Shown piece by piece: positions 60,056-64,000 of a stretch of 64,000 nt of DNA; positions within the stretch are counted from its first letter, which is position 1; each line of letters begins with the position of its first letter. The stretch spans positions 62,001 to 126,000 of the forward strand of contig JBAZYO010000004.1 in NCBI GenBank assembly GCA_041659285.1. Reading direction: 5' to 3'. The DNA is from Vicinamibacterales bacterium. GTDB lineage: Bacteria; Acidobacteriota; Vicinamibacteria; Vicinamibacterales; UBA2999. Under the pieces are notes generated by a model. The model did no database searches and was not told the origin of the DNA. It saw only the letters and a list, made by a program, of their open reading frames with translations. The position numbers and the translations under genes are program-made.

Positions 60056-61812
60056 TGCGCAACGCCTGGCCCCGCCTCGCGATCCTTGCGCTGTACGGGG
60101 CCGCCAGCTACGCCTTCTGCTCGCCACTCTTCGCCCAGCCCACCGCGCTCGGCGTCTTCGATTGGGATCAGCATCTCTTCTACTACGGCGCCGTGCTGAA
60201 GAACGTCGTCGAGTACGGCCAGATGCCGTTCTGGAATCCCTGGTATTGCGGCGGCAACGTGCTGTGGCAGAACCCGCAGATCGCGTTGCTCAGTCCGGTG
60301 TATCCGCTGACCGCCTTCATGCCGATGGCGCTGGCGATGAAGACCAACATCCTGCTGCATTACTGGCTGGGCTTCATCGGCATGCACCTGCTGCTGGCGC
60401 GCACCGTCGGCCTGCGATCGCGGCCCCTGGTGTTCTTCCTGGCCACCCTGTTCACCGCGTCGGGCGCACCGGCGATCCACCTGCTGGCTGGCCACAGCGT
60501 GTTTCTTCCGGCCTTCTACCTGCCGTTCGTGCTGTATTTCTTCCTCCAATCGCTGAAGACCGGACGGCCGCATGGCGCGCTGCTCGGCGGCGTGCCGATG
60601 GCGATGATGGTCTACAACGGCGGCACGCATGTCCTGCCGATGGCCGTGGCCGCGGTCGTGCTGCTCTCGGTGGTGTCGGCGGCCGTGCGCCGGCAATGGC
60701 GGCCGCTGCTTCTCGGAGCGGCCTGCTGCGTCGCCGGCCTCAGCTACTCCGCCCCCAAGCTGCTGCCCGTCGTGTCGTTCGTCACCAGCGAGCAGTTCTG
60801 GGACACGCGGCCGCCGATCGAACATCCCGATCGAATGACGCTTGAAATGGTCGAGCGCGCCTACCTGGACCCGAATCAGATGAAGGGCACCAGGATTCCT
60901 GGGCAACGCCACGGCTGGCACGAGTACGGCAACTACATCGGCGAATTCGCCGCGCTCCTGATGGTGGTCAGCCTGGCCTGGACATTCGGCGCGCGCGGCA
61001 CTCCCGGCTACTGGCTGGGGCTTGGTTTCGCGGTCGCGACCGCGGCGTTCTTCGTGTGGTCACTCGGGGAATTCAGCCGCTTCGCGCCCGCATCCCTGGC
61101 CCACTACGTGCCGTTGTTCTCGAGCTTCCGCATTCCGAGCCGGTACGGCATCGCCTTCGTCTTGTGTGCGGCCCTGACGGTTGGCTGGGCCGCGCGCACG
61201 ATGGGGATTGACGCGATCACGGGCCGGGCCCGCACGTTCCTCGCCCTGGCCTGCATCCTGGCGGCGATGCAACTCATCGCCAGGAATCGCGTGCTGTTCG
61301 AGAACGTGTTCTCCGAGGCGCCGCTGGCGGTTTCGTTCAAGCCGATGGGCGGCCCCACCGAGCTGCGCACGGACGCCGAGTCCAATGCGTATCGGGGCGG
61401 GTCGCCGATGTTCACGGCCCTGATGAACGACCGCTCGTTCTACCACTGCTACGAGTCATTGCAGTTGCAGCACACTGCCACCGCCGAGCACCCGCTGGTG
61501 TTCTCCGACGGCAAGGCGACGGTCATGGCGACGACGTTCTCGCCAAATCGCATTGAGTTCACGGTGGCCGGCGGCAGCGAGCCGGCACGCATCTCGCTGA
61601 ACCAGAACTACGCCCAGGGCTGGAGCAGTAGTGCGGGCGACTTCACGCCGACCGCGGCGGCCATGCCGGGCGTGACGCTGACGCCGGGACAGAGCGGCCG
61701 GTTCGCGTTCGTCTTCGTGCCGCCGGGCCTGTGGGCGGGCGTCGGCATCCTCGCCGTCGCCCTGGCTCTCACGGCCTTCCTGCTGCGCGGGCCCTACGCG
61801 ACGCGCGTGTAG
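60055..61812 (+). CDS. Polytopic membrane protein, YfhO/GT-C-like
   Basis: A 585-residue protein with about ten to twelve membrane helices. The N-terminal pattern FDWDQHLFYYGAVLKNVVEY, then GQMPFWNPWYCGGNVLWQNP, is typical of YfhO-type and other GT-C glycosyltransferase-like membrane proteins, where an Asp on the first outer loop is important. VFFLATLFTASGAPAIHLLA and FSSFRIPSRYGIAFVLCAAL follow. The last about 130 residues form a soluble beta-rich domain. It may move sugars or lipid-linked groups. TGATG overlap with thiG suggests co-translation, though no thiamine role is evident. It converges with rfbC, overlapping it by 19 bp. Confidence 0.85.
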   Translation: MRNAWPRLAILALYGAASYAFCSPLFAQPTALGVFDWDQHLFYYGAVLKNVVEYGQMPFWNPWYCGGNVLWQNPQIALLSPVYPLTAFMPMALAMKTNILLHYWLGFIGMHLLLARTVGLRSRPLVFFLATLFTASGAPAIHLLAGHSVFLPAFYLPFVLYFFLQSLKTGRPHGALLGGVPMAMMVYNGGTHVLPMAVAAVVLLSVVSAAVRRQWRPLLLGAACCVAGLSYSAPKLLPVVSFVTSEQFWDTRPPIEHPDRMTLEMVERAYLDPNQMKGTRIPGQRHGWHEYGNYIGEFAALLMVVSLAWTFGARGTPGYWLGLGFAVATAAFFVWSLGEFSRFAPASLAHYVPLFSSFRIPSRYGIAFVLCAALTVGWAARTMGIDAITGRARTFLALACILAAMQLIARNRVLFENVFSEAPLAVSFKPMGGPTELRTDAESNAYRGGSPMFTALMNDRSFYHCYESLQLQHTATAEHPLVFSDGKATVMATTFSPNRIEFTVAGGSEPARISLNQNYAQGWSSSAGDFTPTAAAMPGVTLTPGQSGRFAFVFVPPGLWAGVGILAVALALTAFLLRGPYATRV

Positions 61813-62330
61813 TCCGGCCAGCCGGCGTCCTTGCCGGAGATCACTGCGGGCGCAAACGGCCAGGCGATCGCGAACGCCGGATCGTCCCACCGCACGCCCG
61901 ATTCGGCCTTCGGCTCCCACGGCGTCGAGGCATGGTAGTACGCCTCCACGTCATCGGTCAGCGTCAGGTAACCGTGAGCGATGCCTTCGGGCATGTAGAG
62001 CATGCGATGGTTGTCGGCGCTCAGTTCCACCGCTTCCCACTGGCAATAGGCCGGGGACTCGGGGCGCAGGTCGACAATCACGTCGAGCAGGGCGCCGCGG
62101 GTGCAGCGGATGATCTTGGCCTGGGCGTGCGGCGCCTTCTGGAAATGCATGCCGCGCAGCGTCCCGCGCTTGTGGTTGAAGGCGAGGTTGCACTGCGCGA
62201 GCGCCGGCTCAATCCCGCGCTTGCGGAACTCGTCGGGCAGCCACGTCATCGCGAAGAACCCGCGGTCGTCGTGGATCGCCGTGATGTCGATGATCCAGGC
62301 GCCGGGGACGCGTGATTCGGTGAACTTCAT
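61794..62330 (-). CDS. rfbC: dTDP-4-dehydrorhamnose 3,5-epimerase (RmlC/RfbC)
   Basis: A 178-residue cupin-fold epimerase of normal length. IHDDRGFFAMTWLPDEFRKR, then FNHKRGTLRGMHFQKAPHAQ (catalytic His in RGMHFQ), KIIRCTRGALLDVIVDLRPE and YMPEGIAHGYLTLTDDVEAY, EAYYHAST, are diagnostic. It epimerises C3 and C5 of dTDP-4-keto-6-deoxyglucose on the way to dTDP-L-rhamnose. It sits with a UDP-sugar dehydrogenase and an aminotransferase, so it belongs to a surface-polysaccharide cluster continuing beyond the window. Confidence 0.93.
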   Translation of the reverse strand: MKFTESRVPGAWIIDITAIHDDRGFFAMTWLPDEFRKRGIEPALAQCNLAFNHKRGTLRGMHFQKAPHAQAKIIRCTRGALLDVIVDLRPESPAYCQWEAVELSADNHRMLYMPEGIAHGYLTLTDDVEAYYHASTPWEPKAESGVRWDDPAFAIAWPFAPAVISGKDAGWPDYTRVA

Positions 62331-62339
62331 TCACATTCC

Positions 62340-62359
62340 GGCGGCACTGAAGTGCCGCC
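62340..62359. repeat. REP-like palindrome GGCGGCACT-GA-AGTGCCGCC
   Basis: Perfect 9-bp arms in the gap between the rfbC start and the dehydrogenase stop codon. It is the same design as 45336-45355 with one compensated arm change (AA/TT to GC/GC type). Confidence 0.85.
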
Positions 62360-62368
62360 CTCCTGGCC

Positions 62369-63661
62369 CTACAGGCGGAAGATCTTCGGTCCAGCCACGC
62401 CCTTGAGCGCGTTCCGTGTGTCCACCAGCAGTGGGAAGTTCTGGACCATCTTCGCGTAGTCGAACACCTTGTGGTCGGTGATGATCACGCCGCAGTCGAC
62501 GCCGACGTGCGCGGTCGCCTCGTCCACGCTCTGGAGGTCGAGCGAGGCATGCTTGAAGGCCGGGACGTAGGGGTCGGTGTAGCTGACCGTGGCTCCCCGG
62601 TGCGCCAACAGCTCGAGCACCTCGAGCGCCGGCGACTCGCGCAGGTCGTTGACGTCGCGCTTGTAGGCGACGCCGATAATGTGCACGTGCGAGCCGTTGA
62701 GTGACTTCTTCGTCGAGTTCAGCGCGTCGATAATCCGTTGCACGACGAACTCGGGCATGGCGCCGTTGACGCTGCCGGCCAGCTCGATGAACCGCGCCTC
62801 GAAGTTGTACTGGCGCGCCTTCCACGACAGGTAGAACGGGTCGATCGGAATGCAGTGGCCGCCCAGGCCGGGACCGGGGTAGAACGGCATGAAGCCGAAC
62901 GGCTTGGTCTTGGCCGCGTCAATTACTTCCCACACGTCCAGGCCCATGCGGTGGCACATCAGCGCCAGCTCGTTGACGAGGCCGATGTTGACGGCGCGGA
63001 AGGTGTTCTCGAGCAGCTTGACCATTTCGGCCACGCTCGGCGAACTCACCGGCACCACCTTGTCCATGACCTGCTCGTAGAACGCGACCGCGGCCCTGGT
63101 GCTGTCTTCGTTGATGCCGCCGACCACCTTCGGGATGTTCTTGGTCTGGTACTGCGGATTGCCCGGGTCAACGCGCTCGGGTGAGAACGCCAGGTAGAAG
63201 TCCACGCCGGGCTTGAAGCCCTTGGCCGCCAGCGACGGCTGCACCACTTCCACGGTGGTGCCGGGATAGGTCGTGGACTCGAGGATGATGAGCTGGCCCT
63301 TCTTGAGAATGGCGGCCACCGCATCGACCGCCTGCACGACGTAGGTCATGTCGGGGTCTTTGGTCTTGCGCAGCGGCGTCGGCACGCAGATGTCGATGAT
63401 GTCGGCCGCGGCCAGGGCTTTCGAGTCGGTGGTCGCCTTGAACTTGCCGCTCTTGACCACCTCGGCGAGGTGCTCGGACGACACGTCCGGAATGTAGCTC
63501 CGGCCCGCCATCAGCTCGGCGACCTTGTGCGCATCCACGTCGTAGCCGACGACCTGGAACCCGGCGCGGGCAAACTCCACCGCGAGCGGCAGGCCGACGT
63601 AGCCCAGCCCGATCACGCCCAGCGTTGCCTGCTTCGACTCGATCTTCTTCAACAATTCCAT
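62369..63661 (-). CDS. Nucleotide-sugar dehydrogenase (WbpA/UDP-GlcNAc 6-dehydrogenase-like)
   Basis: A 430-residue protein. The NAD fold is LGVIGLGYVGLPLAVEFARA. VPTPLRKTKDPDMTYVVQAV and LILESTTYPGTTVEVVQPSL are typical of the UDP-N-acetyl sugar branch. The catalytic Cys is in PGPGLGGHCIPIDPFYLSWK, and VHIIGVAYKRDVNDLRESPA marks the C-terminal domain. It oxidises C6 of UDP-GlcNAc (or a related sugar) to the uronic acid. With the DegT aminotransferase five bases upstream it recalls the WbpA-WbpB-WbpE route to amino-uronic acids. ATG 63661 matches the family start. Confidence 0.93.
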   Translation of the reverse strand: MELLKKIESKQATLGVIGLGYVGLPLAVEFARAGFQVVGYDVDAHKVAELMAGRSYIPDVSSEHLAEVVKSGKFKATTDSKALAAADIIDICVPTPLRKTKDPDMTYVVQAVDAVAAILKKGQLIILESTTYPGTTVEVVQPSLAAKGFKPGVDFYLAFSPERVDPGNPQYQTKNIPKVVGGINEDSTRAAVAFYEQVMDKVVPVSSPSVAEMVKLLENTFRAVNIGLVNELALMCHRMGLDVWEVIDAAKTKPFGFMPFYPGPGLGGHCIPIDPFYLSWKARQYNFEARFIELAGSVNGAMPEFVVQRIIDALNSTKKSLNGSHVHIIGVAYKRDVNDLRESPALEVLELLAHRGATVSYTDPYVPAFKHASLDLQSVDEATAHVGVDCGVIITDHKVFDYAKMVQNFPLLVDTRNALKGVAGPKIFRL

Positions 63662-63666
63662 GAAAT

Positions 63667-64000
63667 TTATCCGCGGTAAAAGGTCCGGACGGCGGTGACG
63701 ACGGCGGCCTGCTGGGCCTCGGTAAGCTCGGGATAGATCGGGAGCGCCAACGACGTGAGAGCGGCGGCCTCGGCGACCGGGAACGCGCCGGCCTGGTAGC
63801 CCAGCCCGGCAAAGCATTCCTGCAGGTGGAAGGGCACCGGGTAGTAGACCTCGTTGCCGATGCCGGCGGCGTCGAGGTGCCCGCGCAGACCATCGCGATT
63901 CGGCACGCGAATCACGAACTGGTTGTAGATGTGCGTGCGATCCGGCGCTTCCACCGGCAGCGTGACCTGCGTCAGGCCGGCCTCCGCGAACAGGGCGCGG
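63667..64000 (-). CDS. DegT/DnrJ/EryC1/StrS aminotransferase, C-terminal part (5' end beyond window)
   Basis: Only the last about 110 residues are present. HIYNQFVIRVPNRDGLRGHL, then AAGIGNEVYYPVPFHLQECF, AGLGYQAGAFPVAEAAALTS and LALPIYPELTEAQQ form the conserved C-terminus of sugar aminotransferases such as WbpE. The enzyme adds an amino group to a keto-sugar nucleotide using PLP; the PLP lysine lies outside the window. It is the upstream partner of the dehydrogenase. Confidence 0.9.
   Translation of the reverse strand, partial: RALFAEAGLTQVTLPVEAPDRTHIYNQFVIRVPNRDGLRGHLDAAGIGNEVYYPVPFHLQECFAGLGYQAGAFPVAEAAALTSLALPIYPELTEAQQAAVVTAVRTFYRG

Overview
The window looks like a chromosomal contig from a high-GC, Gram-negative member of the Acidobacteriota, most likely a Vicinamibacteria-type lineage. 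This is an inference. The basis is the GC-rich codon use, diderm features (lipoboxes, many signal peptides, a Spy/CpxP-like periplasmic protein), many secreted peptidases, NTT-type carriers fused to HEAT repeats, and abundant short palindromic repeats. There are no rRNA or tRNA genes, no complete insertion sequence, no prophage and no CRISPR array that I can see.

Layout. 1-9.2 kb: a partial peptide-type ABC substrate-binding protein (-), a small excisionase-like HTH gene, then a co-directional cassette. The cassette holds a secreted S8 (subtilisin) protease ending in twelve VIVWGD-type repeats, a 9-codon micro-ORF (MAKLIIWGE) with a strong Shine-Dalgarno that echoes the repeat, a membrane HD-GYP/GAF protein, and a TPR/sigma-54 activator. 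Its interior (about 3.6-7.35 kb) has visibly lower GC than its surroundings, and the upper boundary lies inside the activator gene. This is the best candidate for an undescribed system. 9.2-15.8 kb: cupin, GNAT, a CxxCH protein, a DapB-like dehydrogenase, an M1 peptidase and a membrane protein. 15.9-22.4 kb: a divergent pair of very large NTT/MFS-like carriers fused to HEAT repeats, one also carrying two cNMP-binding-like domains. 22.7-26.1 kb: a small unknown gene and a two-component system divergent from a Spy-like protein. 26.2-33 kb (-): a P1B-ATPase-like protein lacking its catalytic core, a Bcp peroxiredoxin, a beta-propeller/gamma-glutamyltransferase fusion and transketolase. 33-36.7 kb (+): DUF4149, NAD-type isocitrate dehydrogenase, a PlsB/PlsC-like acyltransferase and proline dehydrogenase. 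36.8-40.1 kb (-): cytochrome-c peroxidase, M20 peptidase, cupin and NIPSNAP. 40.1-44.3 kb: three toxin-antitoxin modules (Phd/VapC-type, Phd/PIN, Xre/RES) around a CCA-adding-enzyme gene. 44.3-48 kb (-): a frameshifted threonine dehydratase-like gene, an M28 peptidase and an NAD-dependent epimerase. 48-52.3 kb (+): a three-domain acyl-CoA ligase/ACP/acyltransferase, infA, a DEAD-box helicase and a small Cys-rich protein. 52.4-59 kb (-): a BRCT-MerR-TPR protein, a kinase/pseudokinase and a 1,219-residue Nfn-like fused flavoprotein. 59-61.8 kb (+): thiS, thiG and a polytopic membrane protein. 61.8-64 kb (-): sugar-nucleotide genes for surface polysaccharide (rfbC, a UDP-sugar dehydrogenase and a partial DegT aminotransferase).

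A second theme is repeat invasion of genes. Several families of short palindromes occur between genes, at stop codons, and in frame inside coding regions. Most of the palindromes have GC arms around a CT-GA-AG or CT-AA-AG centre. The 1,219-residue flavoprotein alone carries three insertions. A 9-bp GGTGCCTNN minisatellite is likewise read in frame in at least two genes.
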